A stretch of 43,907 nt of DNA from Spirochaetota bacterium (GTDB lineage Bacteria; Spirochaetota; UBA4802; UBA5368), in contig JADFDB010000005.1 of the NCBI GenBank assembly GCA_018263175.1, positions 1 through 43,907 of the forward strand, in the 5' to 3' direction. Below are positions 7,892-14,326 of this stretch, one piece after another. The notes under the pieces are model-generated. The model was not told the origin of the DNA. It saw nothing but the letters and a program-made list of their open reading frames with translations, and made no database searches. Each line of letters begins with the position of its first letter. Position 1 is the first letter of the stretch. The translations under genes and the position numbers were made by a program.

Positions 7892-9487
7892 CTATTTCGC
7901 GAACGCCTTCTTTATCTCTTCTTTCAGCATCACCTTGTTGACCTTGCCGGTGGCTAAAAGCGGAAGCTCGCCGCGCACGATGTACTTTTTGGGCACCTTG
8001 AAGTTCGCGAGCTTCGATTTGCAAAGGTCGCGCAGTTCGTCCTCTCCGACCGTCTGCCCCGGCTTCTGCATTATATAGGCCCAGCCCACCTCCTGGAACA
8101 TCTCGTCGGGCGCGGCGATTACGGCGGAGAAGAGCACGGCGGGATGTGATTCGAGCACTTCCTCGATCTCGCGCGGAAAGACATTCTCGCCGCCGGTCTT
8201 GAACATCTCGGACTTGCGGCCGGTCATGAAGAGGTTGCCGTTGTCGTCGGCGTAGGCCAGGTCGTTGGAGTGGAACCAGCCATCGGCATCGAAGGCCTTC
8301 GCCGTTTCGTCGGGCCTGTTGTAATACTCCTTAAAAAGGAAGGGCCCGCGGAACACCATCTCGCCCACCTTGCCTGGCTGTACATCGCGGTTGTCGTCGT
8401 CCACGAGGCGGAACTCCATGGGCGCGGGGACCTTTCCGATCGATTTCGCGATAAAGTCCAGGCTGTCGTCATCGGCCGTGTAGGTGATGAGCCCGCAGGC
8501 CTCGGTGCTGCCGTAGGCGTTGTTCACGAGACATGCGGTTTCGGCCTTTATCTTTTTGAGCGACTCGATGAGCGGCATGGGCGGAATCGCGCCCGATATC
8601 ACGAAGAAGCGTATGGACTTGTACCAGGGTGTCGACTTCCACAGCGGGGTCTGCATCTGCATGAGGTACATCACGGGCACCTGTCCCAGCACGGTGATCT
8701 TCTCCTTCGCGATCATCTCGAGCGAGGTGGCCGGGTCGAACTTGTCCATAAAGACGATCGTGGCACCGGCCATGATGGCCGAGTAGCCGATCTCCACGTC
8801 GGAGGCGACATGGTTGATCGGAAAGTGCAGCAGGATGCGGTCGTTCGTGGTGTAGTGGAGCTTCTCGAGCATCACGAGAACATTCGCGACAATGCTTCCG
8901 TGCGTCTGCACCACGCCCTTGGGCTTGCCCGTGGAGCCCGAGGTGTACATGAGCAGCGCACTGTCGTCGTCCTTCACGGAGGCCGCGCGCTTTTCAAGAG
9001 CCGCGTCGAGTTCCGGGCGCGGGGTATGTGCGTACGCGTCGTACGACGCGGCGCCTACGAAGGGCTCGCCCATCACAAGCACTTTTTTTATAAAGGGGAA
9101 TTCCTTCATGAGCGGTACGATGTTCTCGGCAAGGTCCTTGTCGAGAAAATGACGACGTGTGATGATGACCTTCGGCTTGCTGTCGCCTATCTGGTAGCGC
9201 AGCTCCTCGAGGGTGAACTTGGGGTTGAGGCCCAGCCACACGGCGCCCACCTTGCCGGCGGCCATATAGCTTATCTTGAACTCGGGGCAGGCCATCGAGA
9301 TCATGGCCACGCGGTCCCCCGGCTCGATCCCTGCGGCCAGGTAAGCTCTGGCGAGGTGGTCCATCTCCCGCTTGAAGTCGGCCCAGGAGAGGCGTTCATC
9401 GCCGAAGACAAGGGCCTCGGCCGCTGGCCGCGTCGAGGCCCACTTTTCGACATAATGCCAGGTTTGCGTTTGCAGTGCGGCGCTCAT
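7892..9487 (-). CDS. Acyl-CoA synthetase / AMP-dependent ligase
   Basis: A 531-residue adenylate-forming enzyme of class I, full length for the family. Motif A3 is YTSGSTGKPKG (181-191), A5 is NAYGSTEACGL, and A8 is GRKSEMFKTGGENVFPREIE. The catalytic lysine of A10 is Lys515 in LLATGKVNK. It should activate a carboxylic acid with ATP to the acyl-adenylate and then form the CoA thioester in the cytoplasm. Chain length cannot be read; the overall look is that of medium/long-chain or aryl acid ligases. It is a single gene, followed downstream by a repeat copy and the DISM cyclase gene. Confidence 0.92.
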   Translation of the reverse strand: MSAALQTQTWHYVEKWASTRPAAEALVFGDERLSWADFKREMDHLARAYLAAGIEPGDRVAMISMACPEFKISYMAAGKVGAVWLGLNPKFTLEELRYQIGDSKPKVIITRRHFLDKDLAENIVPLMKEFPFIKKVLVMGEPFVGAASYDAYAHTPRPELDAALEKRAASVKDDDSALLMYTSGSTGKPKGVVQTHGSIVANVLVMLEKLHYTTNDRILLHFPINHVASDVEIGYSAIMAGATIVFMDKFDPATSLEMIAKEKITVLGQVPVMYLMQMQTPLWKSTPWYKSIRFFVISGAIPPMPLIESLKKIKAETACLVNNAYGSTEACGLITYTADDDSLDFIAKSIGKVPAPMEFRLVDDDNRDVQPGKVGEMVFRGPFLFKEYYNRPDETAKAFDADGWFHSNDLAYADDNGNLFMTGRKSEMFKTGGENVFPREIEEVLESHPAVLFSAVIAAPDEMFQEVGWAYIMQKPGQTVGEDELRDLCKSKLANFKVPKKYIVRGELPLLATGKVNKVMLKEEIKKAFAK

Positions 9488-9805
9488 TTTCTCCTCCTTG
9501 GCAGTGCCGCGCCGTGAGGGAAGCGGTCGCTGTCGATGTGATATTTTTAATAGTTATAATCTTAGCGCGTGGTGGGGCGGGTTTCTTGTTTTTTATGTAG
9601 AGCGGTGTTTGGTGATGTTCGTTTTTCCTTCCTGAGGACAAAGAGCAGTTTTGGTTGCATCAATAAATAACTTCTTGCTCATTAAATCGGGCATAGATGC
9701 CCGCGCCCCAAAAGATCGTCACAACACTTTCATATTATGTTTTGCTTATGCGACGTCGCGGCAGCGTTTTCGCCGCGACGTGGCGCCGTAGTTGCGTTTT
9801 CATTA
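9488..9805. other. Gene-free, AT-rich gap beside the VapBC island
   Basis: No convincing gene on either strand. Base composition shifts from GC-rich to AT-rich about halfway. It contains a 16-base perfect palindrome CGGGCATAGATGCCCG (9688-9703) and a 10-bp stem with a 9-base loop at 9753-9781. The latter is 25 bases beyond the vapC stop and has no T-tract, so it is not a clear terminator. The composition change suggests this is one edge of acquired DNA. Confidence 0.6.
9753..9781. other. GC-rich stem-loop downstream of vapC
   Basis: The arms ACGTCGCGGC and GCCGCGACGT are exact complements around a nine-base loop. It is strikingly GC-rich inside an AT-rich island. On the minus strand it follows the vapC stop by ~25 bases. 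It could protect mRNA 3' ends or mark a recombination site. No T-run supports intrinsic termination. Confidence 0.55.
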
Positions 9806-10207
9806 CTATTTTTTTACCCAGTTTTCAATTTTTAATTCACCAATTCTTTTAAATTCTTTTTCGTTATTTGTAACAAGTATTAGATTTTTTGACATGGCTT
9901 GAGCAGCAATTAGTAAATCCATTGGTCCGATAATTAGGCCTGTTTTTTCTACTTTTGATTTAATACGGCCAAATGTAGTTGCATCTGTATCATCAAAGTG
10001 TAAAATATTAAAAAATGATAGAAATTCTATAAGAGCAATTTTGTTTTTTTCAGGAAAACTACTTTTGACAATACCATACTCGAGTTCAGCAATAGTAATT
10101 GATGAAATGGATATTTCTTTTTTACTTTTTGCTTTTAGAGTATGTAATACTTCAATAGGCTTTTGTTTAATAATATAGATGCATATATTTGTATCTAATA
10201 AGTACAT
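9806..10207 (-). CDS. vapC: VapC-type PIN-domain ribonuclease toxin
   Basis: 133 residues from ATG 10207. PIN-domain acidic residues are in place: Asp5 (YLLDTN), Glu41 (AELEYG), Asp97 (GPMDLLIA) and the TNNEKEF motif near 113-119. VapC toxins are Mg-dependent RNases that typically cut tRNA or rRNA, held inactive by VapB. The vapB stop and vapC start share one base (TGATG on the minus strand), so the pair is translationally coupled. A TTG one codon upstream is a weaker alternative start. The AT-rich composition contrasts sharply with the surrounding genes and indicates horizontal acquisition. Confidence 0.93.
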   Translation of the reverse strand: MYLLDTNICIYIIKQKPIEVLHTLKAKSKKEISISSITIAELEYGIVKSSFPEKNKIALIEFLSFFNILHFDDTDATTFGRIKSKVEKTGLIIGPMDLLIAAQAMSKNLILVTNNEKEFKRIGELKIENWVKK

Positions 10208-10437
10208 CAAAAATCTTCTCTTTTTCGATTAGTTCCCTGTGATCTACCATCGTTGAAAATATCATCTGAGAAGTTATTTAAACCATGTAGGAATACTTCC
10301 CATGATTTATTATTGGGGAGTAAAATTACGGCATCGCCAACTTTTTGTATTAACACATCTTTTCCAGAGAATTGGAATTCTTTTGGAAGGCGGACAGCCT
10401 GGCTTCGGCCATTTATAAATAATTTAGCGCTTTGCAT
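10207..10437 (-). CDS. vapB: VapB-type AbrB/MazE-fold antitoxin
   Basis: 76 residues from ATG 10437, preceded by AGAGGTG at good spacing; an in-frame start seven codons upstream would fall within the leader. The N-terminus ([20 protein letters not shown]) is the swapped-hairpin AbrB DNA-binding fold of VapB antitoxins. The C-terminal part, rich in Asn, Asp and Phe, should wrap the toxin. It is expected to neutralise VapC and repress its own operon, probably at the inverted repeat overlapping the -10 box at 10457-10478. Confidence 0.9.
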   Translation of the reverse strand: MQSAKLFINGRSQAVRLPKEFQFSGKDVLIQKVGDAVILLPNNKSWEVFLHGLNNFSDDIFNDGRSQGTNRKREDF

Positions 10438-10456
10438 GATGTTCACCTCTTGGGGC

Positions 10457-10485
10457 AATATATATCACGGTATATATTAAGTCAA
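10457..10485 (-). promoter_or_regulatory. vapBC promoter with overlapping operator
   Basis: On the minus strand TTGACT (10485-10480), a 17-base spacer and TATATT (10462-10457) form a strong sigma-70 promoter 20 bases before the vapB start. A perfect inverted repeat, AATATATA/TATATATT with six bases between (10457-10478), covers the -10 element and spacer; this is the expected place for VapB-VapC autorepression. Confidence 0.75.
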
Positions 10486-10510
10486 GTCAAAAAACTGATG
10501 CATGAGGATA

Positions 10511-10546
10511 AAAAGACGGGGCCTCGCCGCGAACGATGAAGCCCCG
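10511..10546 (-). terminator. Intrinsic terminator of the membrane-protein gene
   Basis: On the minus strand a nine-pair stem (one G-U) formed by 10538-10546 and 10517-10525 is followed by a run of T (complement of AAAAG at 10511-10515). It lies ~55 bases after the stop of the minus-strand membrane-protein gene and separates it from vapBC. Confidence 0.75.
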
Positions 10547-10599
10547 ATTGCGCGAGATATTCTGAGTATTTTATTGAAGCCGCGTGCGCCTGTGCGTTC

Positions 10600-11253
10600 T
10601 CAGTAGGTCCATCCCATAATCCCCAGGCCGATAATATTCATGATTATCGCCACGGCGTAGACGCACGAGATGAAGATGACCCGCTTCTTCGTCGTCTTCA
10701 GCCACAGCATGAAGATGATGGCCGCGAAGAAATGGAAATAGCCGATGAGCAGAATCAGCCAGATGCCGGCAAAGGTGCGGTTCCAGCAGGGGTATTCCCA
10801 GACCAGGTGCCCGCCGATGTTGAGCAGGCATTCGACGAACACGCAGAACACGGTGAAGCCGATCGCCATCGCCCATTTCTCGGGGAGGCCGAGTATCGTA
10901 CGGTTCTGTTCTTTCGACAGGGAATGGTAGAAGATGATGCCGGCCAGCGTGAACATGAACATGATCTCGATGTTCCATCCGACCATCGTGCGAAGGGCCG
11001 TATCGCCCGGCGCGGTCCAGAAGGCCGAACGGCCCGAGAGGACCATGATCCACCCGTTCCATGTCTCGTTGAAGAAATCCATGCCGAACAGGGTAAGCCC
11101 CGCGAAGACCGCCTCCCAGTTGCTGCTTTCCCTCGCCTTCTTGATCTCGGTGGCGTAGATGTACATCACGATCGCCAGCAGGGGAATGACGTACCACTTG
11201 AGGGTTGAAAGATCACGCAGGCCGTTGAGTGCTTGTAGCGTCGCTTCGGTCAT
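10600..11253 (-). CDS. Uncharacterised multi-helix membrane protein
   Basis: 217 residues from ATG 11253, preceded by GGAGG at five bases; an in-frame ATG four codons upstream would put that site inside the gene. About six hydrophobic helices span the protein (near 20-40, 46-60, 95-115, 128-150, 160-185, 190-212). Loops are rich in Trp, Asn and Gly, for example WNGWIM, APGDTALRTMVGWNIE and NIGGHLVWEYPCWNR. I do not recognise the family. It lies downstream of a TetR regulator on the same strand and has its own terminator, so control by that regulator is plausible. Confidence 0.75.
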   Translation of the reverse strand: MTEATLQALNGLRDLSTLKWYVIPLLAIVMYIYATEIKKARESSNWEAVFAGLTLFGMDFFNETWNGWIMVLSGRSAFWTAPGDTALRTMVGWNIEIMFMFTLAGIIFYHSLSKEQNRTILGLPEKWAMAIGFTVFCVFVECLLNIGGHLVWEYPCWNRTFAGIWLILLIGYFHFFAAIIFMLWLKTTKKRVIFISCVYAVAIIMNIIGLGIMGWTY

Positions 11254-11475
11254 ATATACCTCCATCCTGTTTTCAGACCTGCCGCCTGGGCGGGCCGTCA
11301 GGCATCCCTCCGCCGCGGGCGAAGGGACGCTTCGGTCCGTCTTGGATGCGCAACACGTCTGTTATATGGGCCGTTGCACGGACATCGTCCTCGTATCGAA
11401 AAGCTCCGTGTATCCGTGCCGTTCCCGTTATGCGCGAAGTGAAATGCCTCCATGGCCGGTGCATCCGGCCGTACA
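11254..11475. other. Spacer between TetR regulator and membrane protein gene
   Basis: 222 bases without a supported gene. It carries the GGAGG ribosome site of the membrane protein gene at its left end. I see no clear terminator after the regulator gene, so read-through from it remains possible. Confidence 0.4.
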
Positions 11476-12054
11476 TCATCCGACGAGTCCCCGCAAAATA
11501 AGCCTGAGTCCCTCCCGGAACATCGCCGCAACGTTTTCGCCCTCCGGTTTGACGTAGGCCTTGATGAGAAACATGATGTACACCGAGAACAAAAAATCCG
11601 TGGCGCGGTCCACATCCATTTTATGAAAGGACTTTTCCCGGACGCCCTGCGCGAGGATGTCCTTCATCAACCGCATCGCGCCCGCGTTGATGTCGTAAAA
11701 CCGGTCCTCGCCGGGCGAGAGCGTGAAGATGTCGGGGTCGCGCGAGAGTATGGCCAGAATGTCATCGCGGTCCTGCAGGTACTGGAACGAACGCTCGGCC
11801 ATCACGTTGAACTTCTCCGGCGCGCGCTTCTCGAGCGCCACAGCCTCGGCCACGGAGTCTCTCCATCGGCCCAGGGCGCTCCGCACGGTCTTCTCGTAGA
11901 GCTCCTTCTTGTTTTTCACGTAGAAGTAGATATTGCCCGGCGTCATGCCCACCTCGTTCGCGACATCCTCGATGGTGGCCTTTTTATAGCCGTACTCCGC
12001 GAAGAGCTTCAGCGCGGCGTCGAAGAGCAGGGTTTCCTTGTCCGTTCTGTTCAT
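11476..12054 (-). CDS. TetR-family transcriptional regulator
   Basis: 192 residues. The N-terminal 50 residues are a standard TetR helix-turn-helix: AALKLFAEYGYKKATIEDVA, then NEVGMTPGNIYFYVKNKKEL. The remainder is a helical ligand-binding and dimerisation region with no recognisable specificity. Two adjacent perfect palindromes, GAATATATTC (12174-12183) and TTAAATATTTAA (12185-12196), lie ~120 bases upstream beside a possible -35 box and are good autoregulation operators. The downstream gene on the same strand is an unknown membrane protein that it may control. A copy of the dispersed repeat separates the coding start from these palindromes. Confidence 0.92.
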   Translation of the reverse strand: MNRTDKETLLFDAALKLFAEYGYKKATIEDVANEVGMTPGNIYFYVKNKKELYEKTVRSALGRWRDSVAEAVALEKRAPEKFNVMAERSFQYLQDRDDILAILSRDPDIFTLSPGEDRFYDINAGAMRLMKDILAQGVREKSFHKMDVDRATDFLFSVYIMFLIKAYVKPEGENVAAMFREGLRLILRGLVG

Positions 12055-12078
12055 GAGACTTGTTTTACATGGTGCGCA

Positions 12079-12140
12079 TATCGGGTCCCCCCGTCGCAGG
12101 CGGAGGAAACCGGTTTAATTCCACGTTATGCGGCAACTCT
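12079..12140 (+). repeat. Dispersed intergenic palindromic repeat, copy 3
   Basis: Starts TATCGGGTCCCCCCG, continues GCAGGCGGAGGAAACCGG and TTTAATTCCACGTTATGC, and ends GGCAACTCT. It matches copies at 7733 (minus) and 14163 (plus) along its whole length with scattered substitutions. It lies 25 bases upstream of the tetR-type gene start, probably within its leader. Confidence 0.75.
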
Positions 12141-12173
12141 CCTGTGGTCTCCGGGGGTTGCGATTGAATAACT

Positions 12174-12205
12174 GAATATATTCTTTAAATATTTAATTTT
12201 GTCAA
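12174..12205 (-). promoter_or_regulatory. Candidate TetR operator pair and promoter
   Basis: TTGACA on the minus strand (12205-12200) is followed by an AT-rich stretch with TATATT at 12180-12175, but the spacing is 19, or 18 to the offset ATATAT. The perfect palindromes GAATATATTC and TTAAATATTTAA fill the spacer and -10 region. The position fits autoregulation of the TetR gene; no binding data are implied. Confidence 0.5.
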
Positions 12206-12305
12206 GCGCATTTTAAACGCGCCGGGCGTGATTTCGATGCTTGCCGGAAGCGGGAGGCGCATGGAAGGGGAGTGGCGTGGCCGGTCGCGACGCCGGCTGG
12301 CGAGA

Positions 12306-12330
12306 GCGGGACGGCGTGAGACCGTCCCGC
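12306..12330. terminator. Hairpin after the secreted-protein gene
   Basis: A perfect nine-pair stem GCGGGACGG/CCGTCCCGC with a seven-base loop lies directly after the stop of the minus-strand secreted-protein gene. There is no T-run, so it may be a weak terminator or an mRNA-stabilising 3' hairpin. Confidence 0.45.
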
Positions 12331-12336
12331 GTAGCG

Positions 12337-12849
12337 TTAATCCCTTTTATGGCGGGTCCTGGCCTCCGCCGGGTAGGTGATGACGACGGTTCCCACCGCG
12401 TGGGAGCCCTTGCTCAGGTTCGACAAGAAGATGAAGTATTCGCCTCCGGTCCGTACGAGCTCGCCCGCATCGACGGCGTAATTGATGGATTCTTTGGTTT
12501 TAAACCTTTCCGCTTTCTTGATGTACTTTTTCTGGATTTTGTTGGTCTTCTCATCCTGGGTGCCTTCGGCCTCGATGATCCATACCTTGAAGGGCGAGCC
12601 GTCGCCTCCCTTTATCTTGCCGCCTCCAACCTCGACATCCACCGTGATGAGGCCCGGTTCGTCCAGCTTGATGGGGAAGCGTACCGAATACGGATCGCTT
12701 TCGCCGCCCGGCGCCGGGTACAGGGTGTACTTGTGCGTCTCGGTCTTCTTCAGACGCTGCTGCCCCGCGGCCGAAAGGCCGGAATCCGTAATGAAGACCG
12801 ACAGAACATACATGAGCGAAAGACACAATGCGATGAGAAGCTTTTTCAC
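12337..12849 (-). CDS. Secreted protein of unknown function
   Basis: 170 residues; GGAGG six bases before the ATG. Residues 1-28 are a clear signal peptide (MKKLLIALCLSLMYVL...GLSAAG). The mature part reads like a single beta-sandwich: alternating strands such as GLITVDVEVGGGKIKG, PFKVWIIEAEG and GGEYFIFLSNLSKGSHAVGT resemble carbohydrate- or protein-binding periplasmic domains of the pre-peptidase C-terminal type. That resemblance is an inference. No catalytic motif is visible. It is a single gene with its own leader and 3' hairpin. Confidence 0.75.
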   Translation of the reverse strand: MKKLLIALCLSLMYVLSVFITDSGLSAAGQQRLKKTETHKYTLYPAPGGESDPYSVRFPIKLDEPGLITVDVEVGGGKIKGGDGSPFKVWIIEAEGTQDEKTNKIQKKYIKKAERFKTKESINYAVDAGELVRTGGEYFIFLSNLSKGSHAVGTVVITYPAEARTRHKRD

Positions 12850-13179
12850 GTATAACCTCCGAAAGGTGATGTAGTAGAGGGTTTATCCCGTGAAACGGTC
12901 ATTAGTGCAAGTCCGAAACGGTGTTTTCCGACGATTTCGCGCGACGGCCCCCGGCGCCGAGCCGGGGCTGGAGGGTGGTGCGAAACCGGCCGGCATAAAT
13001 GCGAAGGTAAGGATTCGAATCGTCACCTTCGCTCAACGTAAAAATACTCTGCCTCAAGGCCGTTTTAACAGGAGCCCCCTTTATCAAAGGGGGCGCGCCG
13101 GAGGCGCAGGGATTTAATAAGTCTCCAGCCCTGTATCCCGTCGCGAGGCGCAATGTGAAGACGAAAAAAGGAAAGCCCG
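12850..13179. other. Intergenic region with two hairpins and a common repeat
   Basis: No gene is supported. An eight-pair stem, GCGAAGGT/ACCTTCGC (13001-13032), encloses the palindrome GATTCGAATC and could end the MBL transcript. A CCCCTTT..AAAGGGG repeat follows at 13070-13116. The left end holds the ribosome site of the secreted-protein gene. Confidence 0.5.
13070..13116 (+). repeat. Short genomic repeat with GCCCCCTTT/AAAGGGGGC stem
   Basis: A nine-pair perfect stem with three-base loop (13074-13094) is followed by GCGCCGGAGGCGCAGGGATT. This matches a type of short intergenic repeat I know from many bacterial genomes, where its translation yields peptides containing PFDKGG. Only one copy is seen in the window, so its status as a repeat rests on that recognition. 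Confidence 0.5.
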
Positions 13180-14004
13180 CTACACCGGCCACGCGTCCAT
13201 CGGGCCGCCGGAAAGAATGCTTTGCACCGCGTTTGCCTTGGCGTAATGCCCGCCGGTGATGTAGAACATGGGGCCTTCGCGCCCGAGCAGTTTCCGCGCG
13301 ATCGCCCGCGGTGAAAAGCCACTGGCGCGCAGATCGAGCACATCGTCGCGCAGGCGCGTCATGAACGCGACCTTGTCGCGCAGTGCCTTCGTCCCGTCGC
13401 GCACAACGCCGAGCAGACTGCAGAAGATGGTTTCGACCTCGAGCTCGGCCAGGTGCGAAAGCGTTTCGAGGAGGAGCGCATAGTCCTCGTCCCTTCTGAA
13501 ATACTTGATCTTCCTGCCGCAGTAGGTGTCGCCGGTAAAGAGCCATTTCTTTTCAGGCTCGTAGAGGCAGATATGGTCGAAGCTGTGTCCTGGCGTGAAC
13601 AGCACGTCAAAGGAGTGATTGTCCGTTTCGACGGTGGTACCGATCGGTTTAGCCGTGGAGCCGTCATGGCGCCGCCAGACGACAAGCTGGTATGGCCGAA
13701 GTGGCATCCTTCCGGGGTCGGCGATCCAGGGAATGGCGCGTTCGTGGGCGAGGATCGCGGGATTGCGGCCGGCGGCCAGCGCGGCGTTGTTGCCGGCGTG
13801 GTCCTCGTGGTGGTGCGTATTGACGATTGTGCGCACGGTCCGGTCGCGCTGGGCGTCCATGAATTCACGCCGGGCCGCGATGGTGCCGGTATCGATAAGG
13901 AGGTCGTCGACGAGGAAGGCGTGCACCCAGTAGGGCACCACGGGCCCGAGGCTTCTCCCCATCTTGAACAGCGTGACGTCGTTGTGCGTCGATGTGATCA
14001 GCAT
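13180..14004 (-). CDS. MBL-fold metallo-hydrolase
   Basis: 274 residues from ATG 14004; AAGGGGGG lies six bases upstream of this start, while an ATG two codons earlier abuts it. The metal site is complete: HHHEDH at 64-69, His140 in GHSFDH, Asp159 in FTGDTYCG and a late GGHYAK histidine. The dinuclear site hydrolyses esters, thioesters or phosphodiesters across this superfamily. The C-terminal helical region after ~residue 200 resembles that of glyoxalase-II/LACTB2-like members, but substrate is open. It is a single gene. An inverted repeat at 14074-14097 upstream could be its operator. Confidence 0.9.
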   Translation of the reverse strand: MLITSTHNDVTLFKMGRSLGPVVPYWVHAFLVDDLLIDTGTIAARREFMDAQRDRTVRTIVNTHHHEDHAGNNAALAAGRNPAILAHERAIPWIADPGRMPLRPYQLVVWRRHDGSTAKPIGTTVETDNHSFDVLFTPGHSFDHICLYEPEKKWLFTGDTYCGRKIKYFRRDEDYALLLETLSHLAELEVETIFCSLLGVVRDGTKALRDKVAFMTRLRDDVLDLRASGFSPRAIARKLLGREGPMFYITGGHYAKANAVQSILSGGPMDAWPV

Positions 14005-14073
14005 GCTCATCCCCCCTTGCTTCGATGACGACCGCGATCTGGAGCCTCCATATCGCCGAACAATAACTTTTCC

Positions 14074-14097
14074 GGATTTGACCCGACTGTCAAGTCC
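14074..14097. promoter_or_regulatory. Candidate operator upstream of the MBL hydrolase gene
   Basis: Nine-base arms GGATTTGAC and GTCAAGTCC pair at eight of nine positions around CCGACT. A TTGACA hexamer on the minus strand falls in the right arm, ~84 bases before the ATG, so a regulator here could occlude the promoter. No regulator is adjacent. Confidence 0.35.
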
Positions 14098-14162
14098 TAT
14101 ACGCCAAAGGGGCGGGCGCTCCCGGTGCGTATTTATATTAAACTTGTTTCATATCTTGCTGA

Positions 14163-14227
14163 TATCGGTTTTTCCCCCGCCTGCGGCGGGGGAAAACCGG
14201 CTTAATACCCAGTTATGCAACAACTCT
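14163..14227 (+). repeat. Dispersed intergenic palindromic repeat, best-preserved copy 4
   Basis: 65 bases from TATCGG to CAACTCT. The first half folds into a stem of ~15 pairs: 14066-14081-type numbering applies as 14166-14181 against 14185-14199, with a TGC loop and one bulged T. The second half is a conserved single-stranded tail, CTTAATACCCAGTTATGCAA. The hairpin has a 5' T-run and no 3' T-run, so it is not an intrinsic terminator on the plus strand. Confidence 0.85.
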
Positions 14228-14326
14228 ATTTCATCCTTCGCCCGGCTCAAAAAAATATTTGTGTAATTACGAATGGTGTGCGTATCCTCAGTCATCCTAC
14301 AAATAAAAAGAGGCACGGAGCAGCCC

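Larger units (their letters stand above)
14005..14326. other. Divergent control region between MBL hydrolase and penicillin acylase genes
   Basis: No gene is supported. It holds an imperfect inverted repeat at 14074-14097 containing a minus-strand TTGACA, and the best copy of the dispersed palindromic repeat at 14163-14227. No well-spaced -10 box was found for either gene. Confidence 0.5.

Noticed and set aside
9721-9810. Possible integron attC site beside VapC
   Set aside because: The stem-loop is attC-like, but the terminal RYYYAAC and GTTRRRY boxes are absent and no integrase is near.
13001-13032. tRNA-like GATTCGAATC T-loop sequence
   Set aside because: The surrounding stem is only eight pairs with no D-arm, anticodon arm or CCA-adjacent acceptor; it is a simple hairpin.
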